DNA of 64,000 bases from Peribacillus frigoritolerans (GTDB taxonomy: Bacteria; Bacillota; Bacilli; Bacillales; DSM-1321). Below, one piece after another: positions 41,765 to 51,830 of the stretch. Position 1 is the stretch's first letter, and the number at the start of each line of letters is the position of its first letter. Location: assembly GCF_040250305.1 (NCBI RefSeq), contig NZ_CP158190.1, positions 4,744,001 to 4,808,000 of the forward strand, in the 5' to 3' direction. Both the position numbers and the translations under genes were made by a program. A model generated the notes under the pieces. That model was not told the origin of the DNA and ran no database searches. It was given only the letters and a program-made list of their open reading frames with translations.

Positions 41765-41795
41765 AAAAGACGGTTCCCAGGAACCGTCTTTTTTC
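41763..41795. terminator. Bidirectional terminator between ygaE-like and marR genes
   Basis: Fifteen-bp stem AAAAAAGACGGTTCC/GGAACCGTCTTTTTT with a one-base loop region. Confidence 0.9.
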
Positions 41796-41821
41796 GTCTC
41801 TATTTAGAGCATGCCCCTCAT

Positions 41822-42280
41822 TCAATCATCCAAAAGGTTCTTATCTGCCGCCTTTTCAATCGTATCCAATTTCTTCAAAAGATCCTGCAGCTCATCTTCT
41901 GAGAATGAATTGAAGTTCTTGCCCATCAATTGGTTATGCTCCGCAAGGACTCTCCCCAAAATCGCTTCCCCTGCCTCTTTCAATTCAAGGTTGATGACCC
42001 TGCGATCCTTATCAGAAGGCTGCCTTTTTACATAATCCATTTCGACCAACTTATCTACAAATACGGTAATCGCACTTGGCTTAACGGTTAAGAAGTCAGC
42101 CAGCTGGGTCGATTTGATTGACCCCTCTTTTTTCAATATCAATAATATGAAAAACTGAGGCGATGTTAATCCATAAGGCTGAAGATTTTTTGCTACGATG
42201 GCCCTAAGCTTCTTCCTAATCCGAAAAATCTGCATTTCTATACTATTAGTTACTTCCCATTTAAATTCCAGCCTTCTCAC
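41822..42280 (-). CDS. MarR-family transcriptional regulator
   Basis: A 152-residue winged-helix repressor: recognition region GSIKSTQLADFLTVKPSAITVFVDKLVEMDYVKR with the wing SDKDRRVINLELKEAG. It is divergent from a membrane fusion protein/MFS efflux operon and probably represses it, released by a small ligand (family behaviour). Start is uncertain: GTG 42280 overlaps the AAGGAG site, CTG 42271 has ideal spacing but is rare, and ATG 42235 has no site. Confidence 0.9.
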   Translation of the reverse strand: MRRLEFKWEVTNSIEMQIFRIRKKLRAIVAKNLQPYGLTSPQFFILLILKKEGSIKSTQLADFLTVKPSAITVFVDKLVEMDYVKRQPSDKDRRVINLELKEAGEAILGRVLAEHNQLMGKNFNSFSEDELQDLLKKLDTIEKAADKNLLDD

Positions 42281-42486
42281 TCCTTATATAGGACAATCCT
42301 ACCTCTTAAATTTAATTAAACGGCATTCCAATGTCAACTTTACTTTCCATATATCCTTAAAACTAAAAAAAATTCAAATTTTTACTATTTCACTGTATTT
42401 ATTTCCCACTATTATTCCGAATAAATTACATGACAAAAAATAATTAAACTGGTAAACTCTTTACTTAATAATATTAATACTTATAA

Positions 42487-42510
42487 AAGTTAATATTTAT
42501 TTAATTTAAC
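42487..42510. promoter_or_regulatory. Candidate MarR operator
   Basis: Inverted repeat TTTATTT/AAATAAA in the AT-rich gap between marR and the efflux operon, about 100 bases before the membrane fusion gene. Such repeats can arise by chance in AT-rich DNA. Confidence 0.35.
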
Positions 42511-42605
42511 AAATAAACATCAGAATAGGGGGCGTTGTCATTTCTAGCTTATGAACAGTATCGAAAAAAGAAATACATCATCAATATTTTTTGGAGGCGA
42601 AACAA

Positions 42606-43244
42606 GTGAATAGAGGACGTTTAGTTTTAATCAATGTCATTGGTTTGGTTATTATCATAGCGGTATTGGCCGGTGGGGCTTATTACTATTATGAAAGCAC
42701 GAATTTCATTAAAACGGATGAAGCGAAAGTGTCGGGAGAGCTATATACCATCGTTGCCCCCGCTGCCGGTAAACTAGCAGATTGGGACTTACATGAAGGA
42801 GACAGTGTAAGTAAGGATGACAAAGTTGCCAATGTAACCACCTTAGACGGAAAAGAAGCGGTAAAAACCGCAGCACAAGGTACTATCGTTAAAACACAAG
42901 TGCATGATGAGCAGCTTGTTCAAGCGGGTCAAACGCTGGCTCAAACCATCAATATGGATGACCTGTCCATTACGGCTAATATTGAAGAAAATAAATTGAA
43001 GGATATCGAAAAAGGTGACAGCGTCGATATTATCATCGATGGAGATCCCGATACTGTCTTCGAAGGTACATTGGAACAGATCGGTTATGCTACAACGTCT
43101 GTCTTTTCAGTGATGGGCAATCAAAACAGCAGCGGAAATTATACAAAAGTTACCCAAAAAGTACCAGTTAAAATTTCCATCAAAGCACCATCCGATAAAG
43201 TTCTGCCTGGAATGAACGCAGAAGTGAAAATTTCAACTAAATAA
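42606..43244 (+). CDS. Membrane fusion (HlyD-like) efflux adaptor
   Basis: A 212-residue protein with one N-terminal membrane anchor (about 8-28) followed by a biotinyl-lipoyl-like hairpin domain (GKLADWDLHEGDSVSKDDKV and GTIVKTQVHDEQLV) and a beta-barrel domain. It pairs with the MFS pump encoded 40 bases downstream. Start is GTG 42606, eight bases after GGAGG; the TTG at 42591 overlaps that site. In Gram-positives such adaptors link the pump to the cell surface. Confidence 0.88.
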   Translation: MNRGRLVLINVIGLVIIIAVLAGGAYYYYESTNFIKTDEAKVSGELYTIVAPAAGKLADWDLHEGDSVSKDDKVANVTTLDGKEAVKTAAQGTIVKTQVHDEQLVQAGQTLAQTINMDDLSITANIEENKLKDIEKGDSVDIIIDGDPDTVFEGTLEQIGYATTSVFSVMGNQNSSGNYTKVTQKVPVKISIKAPSDKVLPGMNAEVKISTK

Positions 43245-43284
43245 AATGGCTACATAGTTATACAGAAAGGAGGCTTTTCTTTAA

Positions 43285-44904
43285 ATGGCTTCTCAAACCA
43301 TCACAGTAAATGAAAACAAGGGAATGAAGCAGTTTGCCCCCATGTTAATTATCTTAATGCTAGGTTTGTTCATGGTCATTTTGAATCAAACCCTGCTTAG
43401 TGTCGCCATGCCCAGGATGATGGCAGAATTCAATGTAGCTGCGACTACGATTCAATGGTTATCAACTGGATTCATGCTCGTGAATGGAGCCTTGATCCCA
43501 CTGTCCGCTTTTTTAATAGAACGGTTTGGCACGCGCATTTTATTCCTTGCTGCCATGTTTTTATTCACCGTCGGGACATTCATCTGCGGCATCGCACCAA
43601 ATTTCCCCGTCATCCTTACAGGTCGGCTGATACAGGCGGCTGGCGGCGGAATCCTGCAGCCATTGGTCATGACGATCATTCTTTTCATCTTCCCTCCGGA
43701 AATGCGCGGGAAAGGAATGGGAATCTTTGGACTTGCCATTATGTTTGCCCCTGCAATAGGCCCGACTTTATCTGGTTGGGTCATTCAGGAATATAGCTGG
43801 CGGGTTATGTTCTACGCAATGGTGCCATTAGGCATGATAGTCATGACACTCGCCTTTTTAAGTATGCGTAATGTAGCAGAACCAAAGAAAATCAAATTGG
43901 ATTTGTTGGGTGCGTCTCTATCCTTGCTAGGTGTTGCATCATTACTATACGGTGTCAGTGAAGCTGGTTCCAAAGGCTGGACGGATCCCATCGTTCTGGG
44001 AACGATCATCATTGGGCTGATCCTTTTGACGCTTTTTGTGGTTCAACAGCTAAAATCGGAAACACCTATGCTCGACTTCCGTGTATTTAAGTATGACATG
44101 TTCGTATTATCGAATATCATTTCCGCCATCGTCACAGTGGCCATGTTTACCGGGATATTCTTATTGCCTATATATTTGCAGACTTTAAGAGGCTTCACAC
44201 CAGTTCAATCGGGCCTATTGATGCTACCCGGAGCCCTTGTGATGATGGTGATGTCACCCATTTCAGGAGCATTATTTGACAAAATCGGCCCCCGGCCATT
44301 AGCACTTCTTGGTTTAGCGATTACTGCCGTCACAACCTTCGAATTCGCTAAATTGACTACGGAAACTACCTATTCGACTTTGGTCATCATCTATGCAATC
44401 CGCTCACTTGGAATGTCTTTACTGATGATGCCGATCATGACTGCTGGGATGAATCAGCTTCCTAAGCATTTGAATACACATGGTACGGCAATGAGCAATA
44501 CGCTTAAACAAGTGACCGGAGCCATTGGTACGAGCTTCGTGACGACCATTTATACAACCCGTGCATCTTTCCATGGAACTGCTTTAGGAACGGAAATGAG
44601 TACGAGTGATCCCGGTTTTGTTCAGAATTTCCAAACAATCGTTCAATCCATCATGGGTTCGATGAATCAAACTAGTGAACAGGCACAGGAAACTGCCATG
44701 TCGCTGATTTCTTCACAAATCCAGGGTCAAGCAAATGTGATGGGAATCAATGATGCATTCTTTTGGGCAACAGGCTTCGCAATTGCCGGTATCGTTCTTT
44801 CCCTCTTTTTGCGTGACGTTCGGAAGGACAAAGCAATGAAAAAAGCTAAACAAGAACATTTGGATGTACCTTTGCTTCCTTCACCAGTAAAAAAATCGGT
44901 TTAA
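43285..44904 (+). CDS. MFS drug efflux transporter, DHA2 (14-helix) family
   Basis: A 539-residue pump with about 14 membrane segments. Motif C-like (GLAIMFAPAIGPTLSGWV, about 151-168) and the helix-1 motif LNQTLLSVAMPRM mark EmrB/QacA/Lmr-type proton antiporters. It is preceded by its membrane fusion partner and followed by a flavodoxin-like quinone reductase. Together with the divergent marR this looks like an inducible drug or quinone detoxification operon. AAAGGAGG binding site. Confidence 0.93.
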   Translation: MASQTITVNENKGMKQFAPMLIILMLGLFMVILNQTLLSVAMPRMMAEFNVAATTIQWLSTGFMLVNGALIPLSAFLIERFGTRILFLAAMFLFTVGTFICGIAPNFPVILTGRLIQAAGGGILQPLVMTIILFIFPPEMRGKGMGIFGLAIMFAPAIGPTLSGWVIQEYSWRVMFYAMVPLGMIVMTLAFLSMRNVAEPKKIKLDLLGASLSLLGVASLLYGVSEAGSKGWTDPIVLGTIIIGLILLTLFVVQQLKSETPMLDFRVFKYDMFVLSNIISAIVTVAMFTGIFLLPIYLQTLRGFTPVQSGLLMLPGALVMMVMSPISGALFDKIGPRPLALLGLAITAVTTFEFAKLTTETTYSTLVIIYAIRSLGMSLLMMPIMTAGMNQLPKHLNTHGTAMSNTLKQVTGAIGTSFVTTIYTTRASFHGTALGTEMSTSDPGFVQNFQTIVQSIMGSMNQTSEQAQETAMSLISSQIQGQANVMGINDAFFWATGFAIAGIVLSLFLRDVRKDKAMKKAKQEHLDVPLLPSPVKKSV

Positions 44905-44922
44905 TTAAATGGGGGAATAAAA

Positions 44923-45453
44923 ATGAAGATCTATGTTGTTTACGACAGTGAAGGCAACCATACGAAAGCACTTGCCGAATCAATAGCTCAAGGGGCCGCC
45001 GCGGTCCCTGGCGCTGAGGTTCTCATTGACCATGTGAACGAGGCGGATGTTTATAAGCTCCAAGAAATGGATGCCATCATTTGGGGCTGTCCCGGTCATT
45101 TCGGCACCATCAGTTCGAGTTTGAAAACATGGATCGATAAACTTGGGTATCTATGGGCGGAAGGTGCGCTGATCAATAAAGTGGGTGCTGTGTTCTGTAC
45201 GACGGCCACCGTACATGGCGGACTCGAGGCTACCATGCTGAACTTAATCACCCCTATGCTTCATCAAGGCATGATCATTGTCGGCTTGCCCGGCACTGTC
45301 CCGGAAAACGCCTTATATGGCTCCTACTATGGAGTAGGAATAAGCTGTCCGCCCGGTGTGGATGACAACATCACCAAAAATGACTTGCAGCTTGGAGAAG
45401 CATTAGGAAAACGGGTAGCCCATGTCACCCGTTCATTCATAAACGAGCTCTAG
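44923..45453 (+). CDS. Flavodoxin-fold NAD(P)H:quinone oxidoreductase (WrbA-like)
   Basis: A 176-residue FMN protein: phosphate-binding loop [18 protein letters not shown] (about 6-23), [20 protein letters not shown] and the conserved [15 protein letters not shown]. It would reduce quinones by two electrons, which fits the link to an efflux pump controlled by MarR. Family members are usually 190-200 residues, so this one is a little short. It starts 18 bases after the pump gene. Confidence 0.87.
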   Translation: MKIYVVYDSEGNHTKALAESIAQGAAAVPGAEVLIDHVNEADVYKLQEMDAIIWGCPGHFGTISSSLKTWIDKLGYLWAEGALINKVGAVFCTTATVHGGLEATMLNLITPMLHQGMIIVGLPGTVPENALYGSYYGVGISCPPGVDDNITKNDLQLGEALGKRVAHVTRSFINEL

Positions 45454-45466
45454 GAGGCTTGATTCA

Positions 45467-45814
45467 ATGGGCATAATTCTAATTATCATCGTTGCCATAT
45501 TAGCGGTTACGGGCTTGATCACATACAATATCAAAGCCTTATCGCCTGAAGGTAAGCCGCCGCCAGCGGAGGAAGAGAACTCGTTGGAAGAGTCCGCTTT
45601 CGCTTCGGCTGATGATTCCATTACCGAAATCATCTCCCCAACAGACAATGATGAGTTGAAAATGAAAGATCAGGATTATCGTTTGGCACTTTCCAAGCTT
45701 CACAATCAAAAGCCAAATGATGAGCCAACTGCAGAAAAAAAGCCTAATCTTCGAAAAATGAAAGACGAGGAATACCGTGGTACATTGGAAGACTTCCGGC
45801 AAAATGGCGATTGA
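45467..45814 (+). CDS. Small membrane-anchored protein of unknown function
   Basis: A 115-residue protein with one N-terminal membrane segment (1-24), a Pro/Glu/Ser-rich acidic linker, and two related C-terminal repeats (MKDQDYRLALSKL and MKDEEYRGTLEDF). No known family recognised. AGGAGG with 9-base spacing to ATG 45467. Thirteen bases after the quinone reductase, so it is the last gene of the efflux operon. Confidence 0.75.
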   Translation: MGIILIIIVAILAVTGLITYNIKALSPEGKPPPAEEENSLEESAFASADDSITEIISPTDNDELKMKDQDYRLALSKLHNQKPNDEPTAEKKPNLRKMKDEEYRGTLEDFRQNGD

Positions 45815-46014
45815 AGCACCTCACCCCATTCGGCATATTCGCCTTTTTGGGGGTTTTCAATTACTTTGGGTGAAAGGAACATCTCCTGCCTCTCACACCG
45901 CCTTTAGCTTAAAGATAGACCTGCAGGCTTAACTTATTTTTCTGGTTGACAAATATTCACAAAGACTTTAAGCTAAGGTAATGCAACACAAACATTTTTT
46001 TAAACTCAGCTTTT

Positions 46015-46100
46015 GTTGAGAGACGGAATTTTAAAAGGATTTCCTTTTTTCGTTCGTCACTTGCCTTTTTGGCAGGTGGCGATTTTTATTTTTACAGGGG
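46015..46100 (+). promoter_or_regulatory. Structured leader with terminator-like hairpins before the EamA gene
   Basis: Two hairpins in a row: AAAAGGA-TT-TCCTTTT (46033-46048) inside an outer GACGGA/TTCGTC stem, then CACTTGCC-TTTTT-GGCAGGTG (46058-46078) followed by two T-runs, 30 bases before the ATG. It reads as an attenuator; the trigger is unknown and it matches no riboswitch class that I recognise. Confidence 0.55.
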
Positions 46101-46108
46101 TGAAAAAC

Positions 46109-47026
46109 ATGCAACTTTTGAAGTATTCCATAATGGTCTTAATCGGTTCGATCTCATATGGCACATTATCAACCATGATGAAGTTTGGATTCATGGATGG
46201 CCATTCATCCGGAGAACTGGTCGGCAGTCAATACCTCGTCGGTTGGCTGATTGTCTCCGTGTTATTTCTTTTTTCGTTTAAATATAAAGTTTCATGGAAG
46301 AGTGCCGGATTACTTTTAATCACGGGCATGATGTCCACTTTCGTCGGAAAGGCATATGCCGTTTCCGTATCCGAGCTTCCCGCTTCGATTGCCGTTGTCT
46401 TTTTATTTCAATTTACCTGGATAGGCGTCCTCATTGAAAGTTTCATAAATAAAAGACGCCCGGATAAAAATAAACTCATTGCCATTTTCGTTCTCTTCAT
46501 CGGGACATTATTGGCAGGCGCGATCTTTGGTCAGCCTCTATCCGGCCTAAGCCTAAAAGGCGTATTGTTCGGTCTAGTGTCAGCCTTGCTATTTGCGCTA
46601 TATATGTATTGCAACTCTCAATTCGCAGTTGGGGAATCTTCAATGAAACGGCTGTTTTTCATTGCAACGGGTGGTATGCTGACTGCTGTATTCACAACTA
46701 ACCCCGTCACACTTGTGACGAATCTTGTCCAAACGAACCTATGGTACTACGGTCTGCTGCTCGGCACATTGGGTGTTTTAGTTCCTTTCTTTTTCTTTGC
46801 TGTCAGTTTACCGAAAGTGGGTGTCGGGCTTGGAACGATTCTTTGTGCTGCGGAACTGCCTTCAGCGATGATCGTTTCCGTCATCTTCTTGAATGAACAG
46901 GTTACGTCACTGCAATGGTTCGGGATGTGCTTGATCATCGTCGGCATCGCCTTGCCTGAGGGAATAAAGCATCTGCCGCATTTCCTTCCTGGAAAAAAAA
47001 CGCTGCATGAAAAAAGGATTTCATAA
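46109..47026 (+). CDS. EamA/DMT-family transporter
   Basis: A 305-residue integral membrane protein with about ten membrane segments in two EamA repeats (SIMVLIGSISYGTLSTMMKFGF opens the first; LKGVLFGLVSALLFALYMY the second). Drug/metabolite transporter superfamily; substrate unknown. ATG 46109 follows AGGGGTG; an upstream extension would run through the hairpin leader and is rejected. A shared terminator separates it from ygaD. Confidence 0.9.
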   Translation: MQLLKYSIMVLIGSISYGTLSTMMKFGFMDGHSSGELVGSQYLVGWLIVSVLFLFSFKYKVSWKSAGLLLITGMMSTFVGKAYAVSVSELPASIAVVFLFQFTWIGVLIESFINKRRPDKNKLIAIFVLFIGTLLAGAIFGQPLSGLSLKGVLFGLVSALLFALYMYCNSQFAVGESSMKRLFFIATGGMLTAVFTTNPVTLVTNLVQTNLWYYGLLLGTLGVLVPFFFFAVSLPKVGVGLGTILCAAELPSAMIVSVIFLNEQVTSLQWFGMCLIIVGIALPEGIKHLPHFLPGKKTLHEKRIS

Positions 47027-47039
47027 CGTGCATGCACAA

Positions 47040-47075
47040 GTAAGACCATTCCCGTTAGCGGAATGGTCTTCTTTT
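47040..47075. terminator. Bidirectional terminator between EamA gene and ygaD
   Basis: Eleven-bp stem AAGACCATTCC/GGAATGGTCTT with T-run. Confidence 0.88.
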
Positions 47076-47098
47076 GTATATTGTTTTTCCTATTCTTC

Positions 47099-48847
47099 TT
47101 AAGAATCCAATTGTTGTACTTGAAATAGGTTATAGTAATGCCCTTGCTTTTTCATAAGTTCTTCGTGTGTTCCCATTTCCGCAATTTCCCCATTATCGAT
47201 ATGAACGATCCGATCGGCATGGGTGATCGTTGATAACCGATGGGCCACGATAATGGTGGTCCGGTCTTTCGCTAAAATATCCAGCGCCTCCTGGATATAG
47301 TGTTCACTTTCCAAATCCAATGCGGATGTGGCTTCATCGAGAACAAGGATTGGCGGGTTTTTCAAAAATACCCTCGCAATGGCCACCCGTTGCTTTTGGC
47401 CTCCGGATAATTTAACTCCCCGCTCCCCGACTTTCGTTTCATATCCTTCTTTCAGACCCATGATGAATTCATGGGCATTCGCCGCCTTAGCCGCTTCAAA
47501 TACTTCTTCGTCACTTGCATCAGGTCGTCCCATAAGGATGTTGGCCTTAACCGATTCACTAAATAGGATATTATCCTGTAGAACCATTCCTATTTTATCT
47601 CTTAGGCTGCGGACTTGATACTTACGGATATCCGTCCCATCCAATAATACCCTTCCCTCCGTCACATCATAGAAACGGGAAATCAAACTGACGATCGAGG
47701 ATTTCCCGCCGCCGCTCATCCCGACAAGTGCAATGGTTTCCCCTGGTTTGACATCCAAGTTTATATGTTTCAAAACGGGTGCCTCTTTCTCGTCATAAGC
47801 AAAGGATACATCCTGAAAGGTTATTCGGCCTTCCACTTGCTTCAGCTCTTTCGCCCCTGGCTGGTCATCGATATCATACTTCTCATCCACAAACTCAAAA
47901 ACCCGGTCCATGGATGCCAATGTCTGAGTCATTGTCGTCGAAGAGTTAACTAAACGTCTGAGGGGATTATAAAGCCGGTCAATGAAACCGACGAAGGCAA
48001 CCATGGTACCCAATGACAATTGTTCATGAATGACCTGATAACCGGCAAATCCTATCACGAGCAAGGGGGCAATATCCGTGATCGTATTCACGACGGCAAA
48101 TGACTTGGCATTCCAGCTTGTATGCTTTAGGGCCTTATCGAGGAAATTCTTGTTTTGCTTCGCAAACAATTCCTGTTCCCTGTCTTCTATCGCAAAGCTT
48201 TTGATGACTGACATCCCTGAAACCCGTTCATGAAGGTGACTCTGTACATCAGCTAACGCTTGGGACCGAATCCTTGTATAAGTTCTCAGCTTGCCAAAGA
48301 AATGCTTGATCGAAAATGCGTAAAATGGAAGCATGATGATCGATACAATGGTTAACTTCACGTCCATCGTAAACATGATGACTATTACTATGATGATCGT
48401 TGCGATATCGAGCCAAAGGTTCATCAAACCCGTGATGACAAAGTTCTTCGTTTGTTCCACATCCGTGATCATCCTCGAAATGACCTCGCCAACCCTTGTA
48501 TTGGAATAATATTTAAAACTCAGTTTCTGTATATGAGTAAATAAATCATTACGAATATCATATAAGATTTTCGTTCCGGTCCATTGAGCGAAATATTGTC
48601 TGTAATACTCAATCGGCGGTCTAACTGCAACGAAAATGAAAATCATGATGGCCATTGCCCATAAAAGGCGTTCGGACTTCACGGCTTTGGACAGGTCACC
48701 ATTTCCGATGATGTCATCCACTATATACTTACTGAGCAATGGAAGTAAAAGCGGAATCGCGAACTTTAGCAATCCAATCAGTACCGTCCCAATTATCTGC
48801 CATTTATATGGTTTGACGAATTGCAAATATCTCTTAATGCTCCCCAC
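47099..48847 (-). CDS. ygaD: ABC exporter with fused membrane and ATPase domains (YgaD)
   Basis: A 582-residue half-transporter: six membrane segments (about 1-310) and an ATPase with Walker [11 protein letters not shown] (about 372-381), signature LSGGQKQR and Walker [13 protein letters not shown]. It should work as a homodimer exporting lipids or drugs; B. subtilis YgaD (about 580 residues) holds the same place beside ygaC. Start is GTG 48847, six bases after AAAGGAGG; the longer frame to 48904 includes that site. Confidence 0.93.
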   Translation of the reverse strand: MGSIKRYLQFVKPYKWQIIGTVLIGLLKFAIPLLLPLLSKYIVDDIIGNGDLSKAVKSERLLWAMAIMIFIFVAVRPPIEYYRQYFAQWTGTKILYDIRNDLFTHIQKLSFKYYSNTRVGEVISRMITDVEQTKNFVITGLMNLWLDIATIIIVIVIMFTMDVKLTIVSIIMLPFYAFSIKHFFGKLRTYTRIRSQALADVQSHLHERVSGMSVIKSFAIEDREQELFAKQNKNFLDKALKHTSWNAKSFAVVNTITDIAPLLVIGFAGYQVIHEQLSLGTMVAFVGFIDRLYNPLRRLVNSSTTMTQTLASMDRVFEFVDEKYDIDDQPGAKELKQVEGRITFQDVSFAYDEKEAPVLKHINLDVKPGETIALVGMSGGGKSSIVSLISRFYDVTEGRVLLDGTDIRKYQVRSLRDKIGMVLQDNILFSESVKANILMGRPDASDEEVFEAAKAANAHEFIMGLKEGYETKVGERGVKLSGGQKQRVAIARVFLKNPPILVLDEATSALDLESEHYIQEALDILAKDRTTIIVAHRLSTITHADRIVHIDNGEIAEMGTHEELMKKQGHYYNLFQVQQLDS

Positions 48848-49059
48848 GGAATACCTCCTTTTCTGAATCATTAAATCCAAATGAAAAAAGTCCATACCAG
48901 TCAATTTGGAATCTTATATGCACTGTTCAATTATATTTTCCTTTTCGATGATTAAGTATCAAAAGGATTTCATTCACTAACTTTCAAACACATTTAAAGG
49001 AGGTTTAAAGGTTCCTGCATCGTGATAGATTGAAACAGTTGGTAGATACGTTACACAAT

Positions 49060-49092
49060 GAAAAAGCCTGCCAATTAAGCAGCAGGCCTTTT
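49060..49092 (-). terminator. Terminator after ygaC
   Basis: Stem AAAGGCCTGC/GGCAGGCTTTTT on the minus strand with T-run. Confidence 0.8.
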
Positions 49093-49095
49093 CTA

Positions 49096-49626
49096 TCATC
49101 GATAGGTTAAAAAGCGTTCATACCAACTATCAATAAACTCTGCGGAGAATGGTCCTTTTCGCTGGCGTATCATATAAATCAAATAGTCTACGTTCTGTTT
49201 CAATATTGAATCGATGGCATCCGGGTAATTCATTTCTTTCCGATGCCTTTCATATTCATCCTCATCCAGCAAATTAAACGTCATATCTGGGAATACTTTA
49301 ATGTCCAGGTCATAATCAATGTATTTCAATGCTCCCGAATCGTATGTGAACGGCGAACTGATATTGCAATAATAATAAACCCCGTCCTCTCTCAACATAC
49401 CAATAACATTAAACCAATACTTTGAATGAAAATAGCAAATCGCCGGCTCTCTCGTAATCCAGGTCCTTCCATCTGATTCCGTTACCATAGTACGGTCATT
49501 CGCTGCTATCACCAGATTTTGGGTCCCTTTTAAAACGGTTGTCTCTTCCCAGATACGATGGATATGTCCATTATGTTTATAGCTATGGATTTGGATTTTT
49601 CCTCCTTCGGCAGGAACAATCCCCAT
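49096..49626 (-). CDS. ygaC: Nucleoside tri/diphosphate phosphatase, DUF402 (YgaC)
   Basis: A 176-residue beta-barrel DUF402 protein. Conserved pieces: [12 protein letters not shown], the tyrosine-rich [10 protein letters not shown], and the metal-binding [13 protein letters not shown] with [17 protein letters not shown]. Homologues, called Ntdp in Staphylococcus, hydrolyse nucleoside tri- and diphosphates. It lies between ygaD and ygaB exactly as in B. subtilis. Confidence 0.93.
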   Translation of the reverse strand: MGIVPAEGGKIQIHSYKHNGHIHRIWEETTVLKGTQNLVIAANDRTMVTESDGRTWITREPAICYFHSKYWFNVIGMLREDGVYYYCNISSPFTYDSGALKYIDYDLDIKVFPDMTFNLLDEDEYERHRKEMNYPDAIDSILKQNVDYLIYMIRQRKGPFSAEFIDSWYERFLTYR

Positions 49627-49859
49627 TTATCTCTCCCTACTTTCTATAGACACCCTGACAGCGTACTGTGCCCTATTCCGTTTGCAGTTGTTGTGTGTAT
49701 TTAAAATATATACTTTTTTCCATTTACCCTATATTCCTATATTATAGCGATTTATTCATAAATTTAAAACAAAAGTGGCTAATCTCCCAGTGAAAATGTG
49801 TAAATAAGTCGAAAAAGTCTGACCATCCACCCATTTTAACTAAGAAATTAGCCGGTTAT

Positions 49860-50114
49860 TTATCGTATGGCAGCCTGTCCTTGCTGAAAATAACGGATGA
49901 CTTCTTCCGTTTGCTTCTCGAACATATCATGGATACTTTTCAATTCCTGCTTTTTGAGTTGAATCTCTTCCTGAATGGTGACCGCTTCACTTTCCTCTTC
50001 CAGTGCAAGGAGTTGCTTCTCTATATCTTGGCATCTTTCGATTTCGGATTGTAAAAGTAAAAGCTTATCCATCGTTTTCAACTGGTTGTTTATAAGCCGG
50101 TTAAATTCCTCCAT
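49860..50114 (-). CDS. ygaB: Small coiled-coil protein (YgaB)
   Basis: An 84-residue, almost wholly helical protein with heptad-like spacing (LLLLQSEIERCQDIEKQLLA and LKKQELKSIHDMFEKQTEEV), suggesting a coiled coil. Function unknown; it matches YgaB by place and size. It is a single gene with its own AAGGTG site. Confidence 0.8.
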   Translation of the reverse strand: MEEFNRLINNQLKTMDKLLLLQSEIERCQDIEKQLLALEEESEAVTIQEEIQLKKQELKSIHDMFEKQTEEVIRYFQQGQAAIR

Positions 50115-50230
50115 GAATGCACCTTCCTAATCTGTATTTTTTCTATAGTATGTATATTCTATTTTTATCCTTTTTTTCCTTTGACATAAAATGTAAACAC
50201 GACGAAACATTTGTCGAATCCAATGAAAGG

Positions 50231-50265
50231 CAAAAAAAAGCACCCTTCAAAAGAAGGATGCTTTT
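50231..50265 (-). terminator. Terminator of sspE
   Basis: Stem AAAAGCATCCTTC/GAAGGGTGCTTTT on the minus strand followed by a T-run. Confidence 0.88.
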
Positions 50266-50274
50266 CATCGGCGA

Positions 50275-50550
50275 TTAGCCTTGGCTTTTATTGCTTTGAG
50301 ATTTTTGGTTTTGTTGTTTCACTTCTTGAACGTTAGTTTCAGAAGCAAACTCTGTACCGAATTGGCCTTGTGCTTGACCTTGACCTTTTTTTTGCTGAGA
50401 TTGCGCGTTTTGTTGTCTCACTTCTTGAACGTTAGTTTCAGAAGCAAACTCTGTACCGAATTGGCCTTGACCTTGTTGAGATTGCGCGTTTTGTTGTCTC
50501 ACTTGTTGAACATTAGTACCTGCTTGTGATTTATTTTTGTTATTAGCCAT
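50275..50550 (-). CDS. sspE: Gamma-type small acid-soluble spore protein SspE
   Basis: A 91-residue, Gln/Asn/Ala-rich spore amino-acid reserve protein. It contains two copies of FGTEFASETNVQEV, the site cut by the germination protease GPR, separated by Gln-rich spacers. It begins at ATG 50550 behind GGAGGTG; the upstream ATG (50583) has no site. Expected to be made in the forespore under SigG and degraded at germination. Confidence 0.95.
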   Translation of the reverse strand: MANNKNKSQAGTNVQQVRQQNAQSQQGQGQFGTEFASETNVQEVRQQNAQSQQKKGQGQAQGQFGTEFASETNVQEVKQQNQKSQSNKSQG

Positions 50551-50632
50551 TGATATCACCTCCACAGATAATAAGATATCCATTATCCAAGAGTGTTATC
50601 CAACTAAAAACATTTAAATTTTTCCAGTTATA

Positions 50633-51424
<792 letters not shown>

Positions 51425-51450
51425 TCATTTTTTTAAGGAGTGTTACTGTT

Positions 51451-51675
51451 ATGTATGTTGGACGTGATATGACAGAGTTGTCGATGATGAAAAAATCGGA
51501 TTGGGAAAATAGTGAACTTGCCTATTTTCATCACTCCCTTCAACAAATGGTACCTTATTTAAACCAAGAAGGACAGAGTATCCATAGCGAAATCGTCAAA
51601 GAAATTGAAAATAGAGGCGGACTTAATAGACAAGAAGCAGATTATACCCATGGAACGAAAACCATTTACGATTGA
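51451..51675 (+). CDS. yfhS: YfhS-like small protein
   Basis: A 74-residue hydrophilic protein, helical, no motif known to me. ATG 51451 follows AAGGAG; position between fabL and mutY matches yfhS. A strong terminator follows. Confidence 0.8.
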   Translation: MYVGRDMTELSMMKKSDWENSELAYFHHSLQQMVPYLNQEGQSIHSEIVKEIENRGGLNRQEADYTHGTKTIYD

Positions 51676-51710
51676 TTTTATACGGATTTCGCTTTAATAA
51701 TCAACAAAAG

Positions 51711-51742
51711 GAAGAGGATATCTTAGCGGATATCCTCTTTTA
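51711..51742 (+). terminator. Terminator of yfhS
   Basis: Twelve-bp stem GAAGAGGATATC/GATATCCTCTTT with T-run. Confidence 0.88.
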
Positions 51743-51830
51743 GCATAATATCCCTGTTCCCACTGATTTTCAAATCGCACCCAAAGAATGTAATATGATT
51801 GAACCCACGAATGCTTGTGACTATAATCTT

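Noticed and set aside
48999..49115. A possible small plus-strand gene behind AAAGGAGG before the ygaC terminator
   Set aside because: No start codon lies at a usable distance and the frame would run through the ygaC terminator stem.
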